56,174 nt of DNA from assembly GCF_030539355.1 (NCBI RefSeq), contig NZ_JAUNSF010000009.1, forward strand, positions 1 to 56,174, written 5' to 3'. Source of the DNA: Sutterella sp. (GTDB taxonomy: Bacteria; Pseudomonadota; Gammaproteobacteria; Burkholderiales; Burkholderiaceae_F). The notes beneath the pieces are model-generated. The model made no database searches, was not told the origin of the DNA, and worked only from the letters and a program-made list of their open reading frames with translations. Positions 8,073 to 16,607 of the stretch are shown here, piece after piece. The translations under genes and the position numbers were made by a program. Within the stretch, counting starts at the first letter, position 1. Each line of letters begins with the position of its first letter.

Positions 8073-8642
8073 ATGATGAATGAGAACGAGGATTTCCTTG
8101 AGGAGGCGGGCACCCGCGGCCGGCCGATGCGCCGCCGCGACCGCGAGCTCTCGCTCACCGACGCCCTGCGCGTGGTGAGGGCCGCCGGCCACGCCGTGCT
8201 CTCGACGGCCGACTCGGCCGGCATCCCGTACGGCGCCCCGGTGAGCCCGGCGCTCGACGGCGAGACGAAGCTCTACTTCCACACGACCCGCGAGAAGAGC
8301 AGGAAGGCCGACAACATGCTTGACTCGCCCGAGGTCTCGCTCTGCTTCATCGCCTATGCGAAAACCGACGTCCCCGCGTTCTCGGTCGACTATGCGAGCG
8401 CGATCGTGCAGGGGCGCGCCGCGCTCGTGATCGACGAGCCCGAGCGGCACCATGCCATGATGCTGATCGCCGGCCGCTACTCGGACGGCGACGCCTCGGA
8501 GAAGCGCGCCGCCGACACGGCCGCCTACTGGGAGGCCTCGGGCCGCGCCGTCTCGGTCTGGCGCATCGACATCTCGAACGTGACCGGCAAGTCCCGCGGC
8601 TGGGAGAAGATCCAGGCGGAGATCGCCGCCCGCGGCTTCTGA
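8073..8642 (+). CDS. NimA-like pyridoxamine 5'-phosphate oxidase family protein
   Basis: 189 residues. It shows the Nim/Pyridox_ox_2 split-barrel pattern: an MRRRDRELS opening (residues 18-26), AGHAVLSTADSAGIPYGAPV (residues about 38-58), LYFHTTREKSRKADNML, and the C-terminal VWRIDISNVTGKS. Such proteins bind flavin (or haem) and some NimA homologues inactivate 5-nitroimidazoles by reduction; most are uncharacterised, so resistance should not be assumed. The start ATG at 8073 has an in-frame ATG just after it. It is divergent from the response-regulator gene (222-bp gap) and 25 bp upstream of a lipoprotein gene in the same direction, so the two are probably co-transcribed. Confidence 0.88.
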   Translation: MMNENEDFLEEAGTRGRPMRRRDRELSLTDALRVVRAAGHAVLSTADSAGIPYGAPVSPALDGETKLYFHTTREKSRKADNMLDSPEVSLCFIAYAKTDVPAFSVDYASAIVQGRAALVIDEPERHHAMMLIAGRYSDGDASEKRAADTAAYWEASGRAVSVWRIDISNVTGKSRGWEKIQAEIAARGF

Positions 8643-8667
8643 GGCACTGAATACCAAAAGACTTCAA

Positions 8668-9195
8668 ATGAACAAGCTCATCTGCACTCTGCTTCCCGCC
8701 GCGCTCGTGGCGGGCTGCGCCGTCGGTTCCTCCGGGCCCTATGACGAGACGCCGGACTTCGCCCCCGTCTCCTACAAATCGGTGTGCCTGCTCGCCAACC
8801 CCGACGTGAAGATTCCGCGCGTGATGGAGGCCGTCGAGGCGGGCCTGAAGAGGGGCGGCGCTGAGGTGAAGCGCATCGCCGCGGGCTCGGGCACGCTCGT
8901 CTGCCCCTTCGTCATCACCTACGACCTGCCGAGCGATGACGGGATCGTGAGCTCGATCCGCTTCCAGAGCTTCGAGCACGGCATCCCTCGTCTTGACGCC
9001 GCCGGCCGCGCGCCGAAGGGCAAGGCCCTCACGATCGCCGCGGTCGAGGCCTATGCGGCGGAGTTCCTCAACCGGGCGAGCCGACGCGGCAAGCCCGCGG
9101 AGGCCGAAAAGGCGCCGGAGGCGGAGAAGCCCGTCACGGCGAGCACCTTCCGCAGCGTGCCGAACTGGCAGGCCGGGCAGAAATCGACTGAGTAA
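8668..9195 (+). CDS. Small lipoprotein
   Basis: 175 residues. Signal peptide with lipobox MNKLICTLLPAALVAGC; Cys17 would be the lipidated residue. The mature region has KSVCLLANPDVKIPRVMEAV (about 42-60), VCPFVITYDL (about 88-97) and a Lys/Glu/Ala-rich tail (PAEAEKAPEAEKP) that may thread through the periplasm. The Cys-centred pattern resembles the lipoprotein at 4723, so both may belong to one loose family. Function is unknown. It follows the NimA-like gene by 25 bp and is followed by a perfect hairpin at 9225-9245. Confidence 0.78.
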   Translation: MNKLICTLLPAALVAGCAVGSSGPYDETPDFAPVSYKSVCLLANPDVKIPRVMEAVEAGLKRGGAEVKRIAAGSGTLVCPFVITYDLPSDDGIVSSIRFQSFEHGIPRLDAAGRAPKGKALTIAAVEAYAAEFLNRASRRGKPAEAEKAPEAEKPVTASTFRSVPNWQAGQKSTE

Positions 9196-9224
9196 GCACC
9201 TGCGGCTCCGCTTTAAGGAGTAGT

Positions 9225-9245
9225 CCGCGGGAGCGCTTCCCGCGG
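9225..9245 (+). terminator. Perfect hairpin after the lipoprotein gene
   Basis: CCGCGGGA (9225-9232) pairs with TCCCGCGG (9238-9245) around GCGCT. There is no U-tract, so if it terminates it does so weakly or with Rho. A TAGAAT hexamer directly after it (9247-9252) is a good -10 box for the thiC riboswitch transcript; a -35 box is not obvious. Confidence 0.45.
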
Positions 9246-9271
9246 CTAGAATGAAGGGGCAATCCATAAGT

Positions 9272-9375
9272 GCGCTGGAGGTATCGGCGCGCGGCTCCCC
9301 TTTCCGGGTAACCGCCGCGTCGGTTGAGAAACACTCCCACAACCGGATCAGGTTCACACCTGCGGCGGGAAGCGC
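9272..9375 (+). ncRNA. TPP riboswitch upstream of thiC
   Basis: The 3' half fits the thi-box consensus: TTGAGA (9323-9328), then GGATCAGG, a short loop, CCTGCG and GCGGGAAGCGC. P1 can form from GCGCT (9272-9276) and AGCGC (9371-9375). P2 is GGAG...CTCC, and P3 is the CGGCGCG.../...CGCGUCGG arm before the UGAGA. The usual CUGAUC is CGGAUC here, so one conserved pyrimidine is changed. It lies directly upstream of thiC and is followed by an intrinsic terminator, so ligand binding would favour termination. An assignment to the minus strand fails because no thi gene lies that way and the consensus order reads on the plus strand. Confidence 0.85.
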
Positions 9376-9395
9376 TTTCAACATGCATCAGCTCC

Positions 9396-9448
9396 AACGC
9401 CTTCGCCGGGATCCGTCACGGGTCCTGCCGGAGGCGTTTGAGTTTTTT
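9396..9448 (+). terminator. Terminator in the TPP riboswitch expression platform
   Basis: AACGCC (9396-9401) pairs with GGCGTT (9433-9438), with an inner GGGATCC/GGGTCC region, followed by TTTTTT at 9443-9448. GCATCA (9385-9390) can also pair with TGATGC (9455-9460), which may stabilise or compete with it. It sits between the aptamer and the thiC ribosome binding site, as expected for transcriptional control. Confidence 0.8.
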
Positions 9449-9520
9449 GATGAGTGATGCAGGTTCCCCACCCGAAGCGCACAGTCAACTTCAACATTTC
9501 CCCCTTGAAGGAGCCCGACT

Positions 9521-11203
9521 GTGACCAGCCATCCCTCCCCTCTGCACGACCGTCGTGCCTCCGCCGCTCCTGCGGCTGATTCCTCCGATCCCTCGGGGCT
9601 CGGCCTCTTCGCCGGGAGGCTCCCCGGCGTGCGCGCCTACGGCCTCTCGGACGCCGGCGAGCCCGTGCCCTTCCGCGCCGTGCAGCTCTCCGACACCCCG
9701 GACGCCTTCGGCGGCGGCCGCCAGCCCGTGCTGCACTTCACCGACGTGACCGGCCCCTTCGGCGAGGGGACGGGCGAGGGGCTCCCGCGCCGCCGCACCC
9801 GCCCCGCGCCCGGCTCGCCCACGCAGTACGAGTCGGCGAAAGCGGGTGTCGTCACCCCGGAGATGAGCTTCGTCGCCGAGCGCGAGAACCTGAGGCGCGC
9901 CGACCTCCTCACGTCGCTCGAGACCCTCGGCAACCCGCGCGCGAAGAAGCTCTTCGAGGCCGCGGCCTCGGCGCCGCTTCTCACGGGCGAGTCCGTCCGT
10001 CAGCTCGTCGCCCGCCGCGAGGCGGTGATTCCGCTCAACTTCTCGCACCCCGAGGCCGAGCCGATGGCGATCGGCCGCGCCTTCTCGACGAAGGTCAATG
10101 CCAACATCGGCACCTCGGTCGCCTCGAAGGACTGGCACGAGGAGATCGGCAAGCTCCGCGAGGCGCTTTTCTGCGGCGCCGACACGGTGATGGATCTCTC
10201 CACGGGCCGCGACATCCGCGCGACCCGCGAGGCGCTGCTGCGCCGCTCGCCCGTGACGCTCGGCACCGTGCCGATCTACGAGGCGCTCGAGCGCGCAGGT
10301 CGCCCTGAGAAACTCTCCTGGGAAGGGTTCCGCGACGTGATGGTCGAGCAGGCCGAGCAGGGCGTCGACTACATGACGATCCACGCGGGCGTGCTGCGCG
10401 CGCACGCGGCGCTCACCCGCGAGCGCCTCACCGGCATCGTCTCGCGCGGCGGCGGCCTCCTTGCCCTCTGGATGCACGTGACGGGGAAGGAGAACTTCCT
10501 TTACGAGCACTTCGACGAGATTCTTGAGATCGCCCGCAGGCACGACGTCACGCTCTCGCTCGGCGACGGCCTGCGCTCGGGCTCCGTGCGGGACGGCACG
10601 GACAAGGCGCAGCTCGCGGAACTGAGGACCCTCGGCGAACTCAACCGGCGGTCGGCCGCCGCGGGCGTGCAGGTGATGATCGAGGGTCCGGGCCACATCC
10701 GGCTCCCCGACGTCGTCAGGAACCAGCGCCTTGAGGAGGAGCTCTGCGACGCGGCGCCCTTCTACACCCTGGGGCCGCTTGTCACCGACATGGGCGCGGG
10801 CTACGACCACATCACCGCGGCGATCGGCGGCGCCGTCATCGGCGCGAGCGGCACGGCGATGCTCTGCTACGTGACGCCGAAGGAACATCTCGGACTCCCC
10901 GACGCCGACGACGTGCGCGTCGGCATGGCGGCCTTCAGGATCGCCGCGCACGCGGCGGACCTCGCCCGCGGCGTGCCCGGCGCGGAACTCCGCGACCTCG
11001 CGATGAGCTCCGCGCGCTTCGAGTTCCGCTGGGCCGATCAGTTCCGGCTTGCCGTCGATCCCGCGCACGCCGCGGCGCTCCACGACGAGACGCTCTCGGG
11101 CGCAGGGTCGCGCGACGCGCACTTCTGCAGCATGTGCGGCCCGGCCTTCTGCCCGATGAAGCTCGCGCGCGATCTCTTCCCGGAATCCGGTTCCGGCAGC
11201 TGA
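9521..11203 (+). CDS. thiC: Phosphomethylpyrimidine synthase
   Basis: 560 residues, somewhat shorter than the usual 600-640 because the N-terminal domain is trimmed. The radical-SAM enzyme converts aminoimidazole ribotide to HMP-P for thiamine. The C-terminal CxxCxxxxC cluster motif CSMCGPAFC is present (about residues 540-548), along with [35 protein letters not shown] and IEGPGH. The start is GTG at 9521, with AAGGAG 7 bases upstream. Expression is under the TPP riboswitch. No other thiamine gene follows: a terminator comes 60 bp after the stop, so thiC stands alone here. Confidence 0.97.
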   Translation: MTSHPSPLHDRRASAAPAADSSDPSGLGLFAGRLPGVRAYGLSDAGEPVPFRAVQLSDTPDAFGGGRQPVLHFTDVTGPFGEGTGEGLPRRRTRPAPGSPTQYESAKAGVVTPEMSFVAERENLRRADLLTSLETLGNPRAKKLFEAAASAPLLTGESVRQLVARREAVIPLNFSHPEAEPMAIGRAFSTKVNANIGTSVASKDWHEEIGKLREALFCGADTVMDLSTGRDIRATREALLRRSPVTLGTVPIYEALERAGRPEKLSWEGFRDVMVEQAEQGVDYMTIHAGVLRAHAALTRERLTGIVSRGGGLLALWMHVTGKENFLYEHFDEILEIARRHDVTLSLGDGLRSGSVRDGTDKAQLAELRTLGELNRRSAAAGVQVMIEGPGHIRLPDVVRNQRLEEELCDAAPFYTLGPLVTDMGAGYDHITAAIGGAVIGASGTAMLCYVTPKEHLGLPDADDVRVGMAAFRIAAHAADLARGVPGAELRDLAMSSARFEFRWADQFRLAVDPAHAAALHDETLSGAGSRDAHFCSMCGPAFCPMKLARDLFPESGSGS

Positions 11204-11263
11204 TCGGTTGAGGTATTACCGAGCGGAATTCCGCGGGGCGGGGGTAAACTACATCCTCACAGA

Positions 11264-11283
11264 CGCCCCGCGGGGGCGCTTTT
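11264..11283 (+). terminator. Terminator of thiC
   Basis: CGCCCC (11264-11269) pairs with GGGGCG (11273-11278) around GCG, followed by CTTTT. A perfect palindrome GCGGAATTCCGC lies just upstream (11223-11234). Confidence 0.75.
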
Positions 11284-11286
11284 CCG

Positions 11287-11394
11287 GGGTGCGCAGCCCC
11301 ATACACGATCCTCCCGGACGCCTTCGAGGAAGGCCCAGCTCCGCCGGGGGACTTCCGAGGAAATCCTCGCTCCGTCGGAAGCCGCTGCGCACCC
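11287..11394. ncRNA. Candidate three-way-junction RNA between thiC and metQ
   Basis: An 11-bp perfect closing stem, GGGTGCGCAGC (11287-11297) with GCTGCGCACCC (11384-11394), encloses two arms. Arm 2 is CTCCCGG (11311-11317) with CCGGGGG (11344-11350), capped by CCTTC-GAG-GAAGG (11321-11333). Arm 3 is CTTCC (11352-11356) with GGAAG (11377-11381), capped by GAGG-AAAT-CCTC (11357-11368). It starts just after the thiC terminator and ends 190 bp before metQ. It could be a leader element of metQ or an independent RNA; inverted repeats alone do not fix the strand. It does not match the SAM-II or SAH riboswitch patterns I know. Confidence 0.45.
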
Positions 11395-11583
11395 GCCCTG
11401 CCCACAGGATTCCACCACCCCAGTTTCCCCGTCCGCACGGCCTCAGGGCCCGGACGCAACGGGAAGCGTCTCCCCTCCAAGGAACCGTCGAGCCCCCGCA
11501 CTGACCAGACCCGCGCCGGCGCTCCCTTTCCGGGGAAGACCTTCCTGAACAGATTTCAGACGTTTTTTTGAAGGATTTCTCCC
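11395..11583. other. metQ upstream region
   Basis: No gene is visible. The region is C-rich. It ends with TTTTTTTGAAGGATTTCTCCC, which holds the metQ ribosome binding site (GAAGGA, 13-8 bases before the ATG). I see no clear -35/-10 pair. Confidence 0.35.
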
Positions 11584-12372
11584 ATGCAGCTCAAGAACAT
11601 TTTCACGACGCTCGCTCTCTCGGCCGCCGTCGCCCTCTCCATCGGCTCGGCCTCCGCCGGCGAGCTCAAGATCGGCGTCACGCCGGTTCCGCACGGCGAC
11701 ATCGTCAACTTCATCAAGCCCGCGCTTGAGAAGCAGGGCGTCACGCTCAAGGTGATCGAGTTCAACGACTACGTCCAGCCGAACCTCGCCCTCGCCGAGA
11801 AGGAGCTCGATGCGAACTTCTTCCAGCACAAGCCCTACCTCGACACGTTCTCCTCCGACCACAAGCTCAAGCTCGACGTCCTCGTCGCGGTGCACCTTGA
11901 GCCGATGGGCATCTACTCGAAGAGCCTGAAGAACGTCGCCGACACGCCCGCCGGCGCCAAGATCGGCATCCCGAACGACCCGACGAACGGCGGCCGCGCC
12001 CTCAAGGTGCTTGAGTCCGCCGGTCTCATCAAGGTCCGTCCCGAGGCCGGCATCCTCGCCACGCCGCTCGACGTGATCGACAACCCGAAGAAGCTCCGCT
12101 TCGTCGAGGTTGAGGCCGCCCAGCTGCCGCGCGCCCTTGATGACGTCGCGCTCGCCGTGATCAACTCGAACTTCGCGCTCGCCGCCAAGCTCAACCCGAC
12201 GAGGGACGCCATCGCGATCGAGGCCAAGGACTCGCCCTACGCCAACGTCGTCGCCATCCGCACGGGTGACACCAACGCCGATCTGCAGAAGCTGAAGGCC
12301 GCCCTCACCACGCCCGAGGTGAAGAAGTTCCTCGAGGACAAGTTCCAGGGCGCCGTGGTGCCGTCCTTCTGA
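11584..12372 (+). CDS. metQ: MetQ/NlpA-family methionine-binding protein
   Basis: 262 residues. The signal peptide is Sec type I (residues 1-26, ending SASAG); there is no lipobox, unlike classical MetQ/NlpA, so the protein would be soluble in the periplasm. The family signature is clear: IGVTPVPHGDIVNFIKP, FNDYVQPNLALAEKELDANFFQHKPYLD, and later PNDPTNGGRALKVLESAGLI and NSNFAL. It should deliver L-methionine, D-methionine or a related ligand to a MetNI ABC transporter, whose genes are not in this window. It is followed by two hairpins. Related NlpA proteins bind other small ligands, so the exact substrate is uncertain. Confidence 0.9.
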   Translation: MQLKNIFTTLALSAAVALSIGSASAGELKIGVTPVPHGDIVNFIKPALEKQGVTLKVIEFNDYVQPNLALAEKELDANFFQHKPYLDTFSSDHKLKLDVLVAVHLEPMGIYSKSLKNVADTPAGAKIGIPNDPTNGGRALKVLESAGLIKVRPEAGILATPLDVIDNPKKLRFVEVEAAQLPRALDDVALAVINSNFALAAKLNPTRDAIAIEAKDSPYANVVAIRTGDTNADLQKLKAALTTPEVKKFLEDKFQGAVVPSF

Positions 12373-12402
12373 TCCTCTGATCCAAGTTTCTTTGAGGTCT
12401 CC

Positions 12403-12455
12403 GTTCCGGGAGGTGCCCCTTGAATAGCTGCTGACGGGGCGCCGCCCTCCGGAAC
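12403..12455 (+). other. Large hairpin after metQ
   Basis: GTTCCGGGAGG (12403-12413) pairs with CCCTCCGGAAC (12445-12455), allowing a bulge, and inner GCCCC/GGGGC pairs extend it. It lies just before the U-tract terminator at 12457 and may protect the metQ mRNA 3' end. Confidence 0.45.
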
Positions 12456-12456
12456 G

Positions 12457-12495
12457 ACAAAGCCGACGTGCTGATATCCAGTCCGTCGGCTTTGT
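12457..12495. terminator. Bidirectional terminator between metQ and the aldo/keto reductase
   Basis: ACAAAGCCGACG (12457-12468) pairs perfectly with CGTCGGCTTTGT (12484-12495). On the plus strand TTTGTTTTG lies at its end. It serves the two convergent genes metQ and the aldo/keto reductase. Confidence 0.8.
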
Positions 12496-12536
12496 TTTGC
12501 CCGGGGCTCCGGGATACGGGCCCTGATTCGTCGCGA

Positions 12537-13412
12537 TCAGAAGGTCACGGTGTCGGGGTGGAGCCCCGAGAAGGCCGTCTGCGGCATGAGCGAGAGCTCG
12601 CTGATCTCGTCGGGCGTGAGCTCGAAGCCGAAGACCTCGAGGTTCTCGCGCTGATGGTGGAAGTCAGTGGCCTTCGGAATCGGCGCGATGCCGAGCTCGA
12701 GGCACCAGCGGAGCGCAATCTGCGCGGGCGTGACGCCGTGGGCTTGGGCGATGCGCTCAAGCGTCGGGTGCTTCAAAAGCGTGCCGCGGCCGAGCGGGCT
12801 CCAGGCCTGCACGCGGATGCCGCGCTCCATGCAGAAGCGCACGGCCGCGCGCTGCGCGTAGCCCGGGTGGATCTCGAGCTGGTTCACCATCGGGATCACC
12901 TTCGCGCGCGCGAGAAGCGGCACGAGGTGGTGCGGCAGGAAGTTCGAGACGCCGATCGCACGGACGGCGCCGGCCTTGTAGATCTTCTCGAAGGCGCGCC
13001 AGGTGCCGGCGTTCTGCGCCTGCCAGACCATCGGCTCGCCCTGGGCGGCCGGCCAGTGGATGAGCAGCAGGTCGAGATAGTCCACCTGCATCTGCTCGCG
13101 GATGATCGAGTACGCGTCCTCGGCGCTCTCAAAGGAGCGGTGCGACGCCCAGATCTTGCTAGTGAGGAAAAACTCCGAGCGCGGAATGCCGGACTCGCGG
13201 ATCACATCGCCCACGAGCGCCGCGTTGTTGTAGATCTGCGCGGTGTCGAAGTGACGGTAGCCGAGCTGGATCGCCGTCTGGATGGTGCTCTGGAAATGCT
13301 CGTTGATCGGGATCTGCCAGGTGCCGAAGCCGATCGTGGGCATCTGCACGCCGTTGGCAAGCTCGGTGGTTTCCGAGAGGGGGTGAACCTGTACTTCTTT
13401 TTTATGGGGCAT
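12537..13412 (-). CDS. Aldo/keto reductase
   Basis: 291 residues, a (beta/alpha)8 NADPH-dependent reductase of the 2,5-diketo-D-gluconate reductase-like group. The catalytic tetrad is visible: Asp and Tyr in FDTAQIYNN (about 55-63), Lys in LTSKIW (about 83-88) and His in LLIHWP (about 116-121). The cofactor region IPKATDF lies near residue 250. The typical GFGTWQI opening is present. It would reduce small aldehydes or ketones in the cytoplasm; the physiological substrate cannot be told. It is a single-gene unit convergent with metQ. Confidence 0.93.
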   Translation of the reverse strand: MPHKKEVQVHPLSETTELANGVQMPTIGFGTWQIPINEHFQSTIQTAIQLGYRHFDTAQIYNNAALVGDVIRESGIPRSEFFLTSKIWASHRSFESAEDAYSIIREQMQVDYLDLLLIHWPAAQGEPMVWQAQNAGTWRAFEKIYKAGAVRAIGVSNFLPHHLVPLLARAKVIPMVNQLEIHPGYAQRAAVRFCMERGIRVQAWSPLGRGTLLKHPTLERIAQAHGVTPAQIALRWCLELGIAPIPKATDFHHQRENLEVFGFELTPDEISELSLMPQTAFSGLHPDTVTF

Positions 13413-13643
13413 TGTTCTTCGCTCGGGGGTAAGTCTGGTCCGGGTTCCGGGGCGTCATTGAAATAAGCGTCAACGAATAATCCTACATGAGTAGGAAAGA
13501 CTGCATATTGATAAAAATAAAGGATGAGTCTGTATTCTGTGTTCCGGAGTGTCTCCGCCGGGCATTTCCCGGGCGCGGTTCGGGGGGCTCCCGGGCCGCA
13601 GGTACAATCACCTGAGTTTTCTCCTCGGAAATCCCTGAACTCA

Positions 13644-14810
13644 ATGACCGCCTCCGACCAAGAACTTCTCACCTGGGTTTTCATCGCGCTCGCCGTCGCC
13701 GCGCTCGCCGGCATCTTCCTCATCGGACGTCTGCGCCGCGGCGCCGCGCCCGCAGGCTCGAAGCGTGATGCCGAGCCGCCGGCCCGTCCCCGCCGGGACC
13801 GGGTCGCCTCGCGTCCCGTCCGTCCGGAGATCCCGCGGCCGCCCGAGCCCGAGAAGCCCGTGCGCCCCGTGATCGAGGGGCCCGGCCGTCCCGCGGCGCT
13901 CGTCCTGAGGACCGCCGCCGCGGGCGAGACCGTGCTGGTGCTGCAGCGCGCCTCGGACCGCGAGGAGGCCGAACTCGAGGGCGCATCGGACATTCCGGTG
14001 CTTGAGCCTGCCGAGACGGCTTCCGGAAGCTTCGGCCGCGTGCTCGAGCGCTCGCGCGCTCTCGCCCGCGAACCCGAGGACGGTTTCGCCGGGAGCCTCT
14101 TCGCCGTGACCGTTCCCCCGGGCGCGGAGAAGCTCGAGGGTGCTCTTCAGGCGCTGTGGCTCAACGGGAAGGGTCTGCCGATGGGCGAGCCCGAACCGCT
14201 TGAGGAGACGGCCGAGTCAGTGCTCGCCGAGGCGGGCCTCATGCTCGCCCGCACCGAGCCCGGCGTCGCGGGGCTCACGGACCTTCTGTCGCTTGAGCGC
14301 GCGGGGCTCGAGGCCGCGATCGCGCGGATGCCCGCGCAGCGTGTCGACATCTGGCGGGGACTTGCCGCGAATCCGATGGCCGCCGAGGCCGCCGCGAGGC
14401 GCGTCACGGTGACAGGCGAGTTCACGGGACTGCTTGAGGCGCTTCGGACCTCGCCCGACCTCGCGACCGCCGAGCATGCGCTCAGGAAACTCGTGGAGAT
14501 CGAGGCCGCGGTGAGAATCGAGCGCATCGCCGCGCTCTCCGGCGTCATCGCCTCGGGCGACTTCCGCGAGGGAGCCCACGCGGCGAGCGCGATCCTCGCG
14601 CTTCCCTCGAGCCTCCCGCAGCCCGAGTCGGTGCCTGAGACCGAGGGCGAGGCGGACGATGAAATCCGCGCGACTCTCCGTAAACTCGCGCGCGGGTCGG
14701 AGGCGCTCCGCGCCGGGCTCGCCCGTGAGGCGGGCGAGCTCTCGCAGGCGATCGATACGAGGCTTCTCGCGGTGCGGCCGCTCGAGCGCCGCCTCATCCG
14801 ACTGGGATGA
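13644..14810 (+). CDS. Membrane-anchored protein of unknown function
   Basis: 388 residues from the ATG at 13644. An upstream in-frame ATG at 13524 has no ribosome binding site and would add an atypical 40 residues, so it is not used. A single N-terminal membrane helix (TWVFIALAVAALAGIFLIG) is followed by a Pro/Arg-rich cytoplasmic-side linker (about 30-80) and an Ala/Glu/Leu-rich mainly helical region to the end. I recognise no domain. The layout (one TM, basic proline-rich linker, helical body) recalls membrane-tethered coiled-coil proteins such as divisome or envelope scaffold factors, but nothing specific supports that. It is a single-gene unit. Confidence 0.7.
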   Translation: MTASDQELLTWVFIALAVAALAGIFLIGRLRRGAAPAGSKRDAEPPARPRRDRVASRPVRPEIPRPPEPEKPVRPVIEGPGRPAALVLRTAAAGETVLVLQRASDREEAELEGASDIPVLEPAETASGSFGRVLERSRALAREPEDGFAGSLFAVTVPPGAEKLEGALQALWLNGKGLPMGEPEPLEETAESVLAEAGLMLARTEPGVAGLTDLLSLERAGLEAAIARMPAQRVDIWRGLAANPMAAEAAARRVTVTGEFTGLLEALRTSPDLATAEHALRKLVEIEAAVRIERIAALSGVIASGDFREGAHAASAILALPSSLPQPESVPETEGEADDEIRATLRKLARGSEALRAGLAREAGELSQAIDTRLLAVRPLERRLIRLG

Positions 14811-14932
14811 ATTGAAACTGGTTGATATCAAAGGAAAAAGCGCGTGGCCTCCCTCTCGAAACCTCGCGCTTTCCCCCGTTTCCCGTCCGAGGATCGATTT
14901 GAGCCGCCTCCCGGACGAAATCGTTGCCGCGA

Positions 14933-16549
14933 TCAGGCGCCCTCGCGGATGAAGACGAACTCGCCGCCCATCATCGTGCGGTCGATCTTCGTGCGGCGCA
15001 GCTCCAGCGGATCGATCGAGAAGATGTCCTCGCTCAGGACGACCAGGTCGGCGTAGAAGCCCGGGCGGAGCCTGCCCTTGATGTTCTCCTCGAAGCTCGC
15101 GAACGCGCCCTCGGTGGTGTAGGCGTCGACCGCGTCATAGATGTCGAGGCACTCCTCGGGGTGGAAGCCGCCCTCGGGCTCGCCCGTGAGACGGCGGCGG
15201 TTCACCGCGCAGTAGAGGTTGTCGATCGGGTTCATGTCCTCGATCGGGCTGTCCGTGCCGAAGGACATGTGAATGCCGAGGCGCTTCATCGTGCCGAAGG
15301 CGTAGGAGGTGCCGGCGAGCTCGGCGCCGACGCGCTCCTCGACGATCTTCGTGTCGTAGTGCAGGAAGATCGGCTGCACGAGGGCGAGGATGCGGTTCTT
15401 CAAGAACCTCTCCACGAGCGGGCGGTCGGTGATCTGCACGTGGACGATGCCGAGGCGCAGCGGGTTCATGCCCGTCGTGCAGACGGAGTCGTAGGCGTCG
15501 AGAACGCGCTCGATCGCGCCGTCGCCGATCGCGTGCGTGACGATCGAGCAGTTGTGGCCGTTGGCCATGACGACGAGCTCGTGGAGCTTCTCGGGCGTGA
15601 GCGTCGCGATGCCCGAGGTCGTCGGGTCGTCATGGTAGGGCTCGCGCATGAGCGCGGTGCGGGCGCCGAGGCTGCCGTCGACGAAGAGCTTGAGCGGCCC
15701 GAAGCGGTGCATGCCGTTGCCGCGGCCCGTGACGCAGCCCTCGGCGAGGAACTCGCGGTACTGCAGCGGATCGTGGAAGTTCGCCTGGTGGTAGATGCGC
15801 ACGAGCGGCCGGTCATCCATCACGCGGTTGTAGGCGGCGAGCATGTTGCGCCAGGAGCCGGGCCTCAGGTCGCAGGTGTGGACCGAGGTGACGCCGCACT
15901 CGGCGGCGTGGCGCATCGCGGTGCGGATGAGCTCGACGTTCTCCTCGACGGTGTGGCTGCGCAGCAGCGCGAGGAGCGGCGCGCGGGCGTTCTCGGTGAA
16001 GATGCCGTCGAGGCGCCCGGAGGCGTCGCGGCCGATCGAGCCGCTCTCCGGGGCGGTGATGTCCTCGGAGACGCCGGCGCGCGCGAGCGCCGCGGAGTTC
16101 GCCGTGAGCATGTGGCCGCAGGCGCGCTCGAAGACGAGCGGATAGTCGGTCGTGATCTCGTCGAGGTCGGCGCGGGTGAGCATGCGCGCCTCGTCGGTGA
16201 AGTAGTCCTGGTTCCAGCCCATGCCGTGAAGGAGCGTGCCCGGCGCCGGACGGCGGCGCTCGATGAACTCGCGCGTGATGCGCTTCACGTCGGCGATGCT
16301 CGTCGCATGCTGCAGCTGCACGCTCGAGAGCGCGACGCCCGTGTTGTGCAGATGCTGGTGCGAGTCGATGAAGCCCGGGACGATCGTGCGGCCGCCGGCG
16401 TCGAAGACCTTCGCGTCGGCGGGCGCGGCGGCGCGGACCTCCGCCTCCGTGCCCACGGCACGGATGAAGCCGTTGCGGACAAGCAGCGCCTCGGCGAAGC
16501 GGCCGCGCTCGACGTAGATATGGGCGTTTGTGATCAGTGTGCTGGACAT
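14933..16549 (-). CDS. YtcJ-like metal-dependent amidohydrolase
   Basis: 538 residues. It has the YtcJ/NfdA layout: a small beta-domain, then a metal-binding GFIDSHQHLHNTG (about 58-70), VTSVHTCDL, KLFVDGSLGARTA, VTHAIGDGAIERVLDAY and the catalytic Asp in FGTDSPIEDMNP (about 440), closing with GRLRPGFYADLVVL. Members hydrolyse amide or formamide bonds (for example N-substituted formamides), but most substrates are unknown. An AGGA ribosome binding site precedes the ATG. It lies 58 bp downstream of an amino acid permease in the same direction. The pair suggests uptake of an amino acid or amino acid derivative followed by hydrolysis. Confidence 0.9.
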   Translation of the reverse strand: MSSTLITNAHIYVERGRFAEALLVRNGFIRAVGTEAEVRAAAPADAKVFDAGGRTIVPGFIDSHQHLHNTGVALSSVQLQHATSIADVKRITREFIERRRPAPGTLLHGMGWNQDYFTDEARMLTRADLDEITTDYPLVFERACGHMLTANSAALARAGVSEDITAPESGSIGRDASGRLDGIFTENARAPLLALLRSHTVEENVELIRTAMRHAAECGVTSVHTCDLRPGSWRNMLAAYNRVMDDRPLVRIYHQANFHDPLQYREFLAEGCVTGRGNGMHRFGPLKLFVDGSLGARTALMREPYHDDPTTSGIATLTPEKLHELVVMANGHNCSIVTHAIGDGAIERVLDAYDSVCTTGMNPLRLGIVHVQITDRPLVERFLKNRILALVQPIFLHYDTKIVEERVGAELAGTSYAFGTMKRLGIHMSFGTDSPIEDMNPIDNLYCAVNRRRLTGEPEGGFHPEECLDIYDAVDAYTTEGAFASFEENIKGRLRPGFYADLVVLSEDIFSIDPLELRRTKIDRTMMGGEFVFIREGA

Positions 16550-16607
16550 GACGAATGTTCCTGACGATGAATTCTGGTCAATGCTGCTTCTTGCAGGGAG
16601 AATTTTC

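Noticed and set aside
8073-8642. Firm call of 5-nitroimidazole resistance
   Set aside because: The family fits NimA, but most such proteins do not confer resistance; sequence alone cannot decide.
9340-9400. TPP riboswitch on the minus strand (GTGAACCTGATCCGG reads like a thi box)
   Set aside because: The rest of the consensus (TGAGA before, GCG-GCGGGAAG after) fits the plus strand, which leads into thiC; no gene on the minus strand would use it.
11395-11583. SAM-II or SAH riboswitch upstream of metQ
   Set aside because: The conserved pseudoknot sequences are not present.
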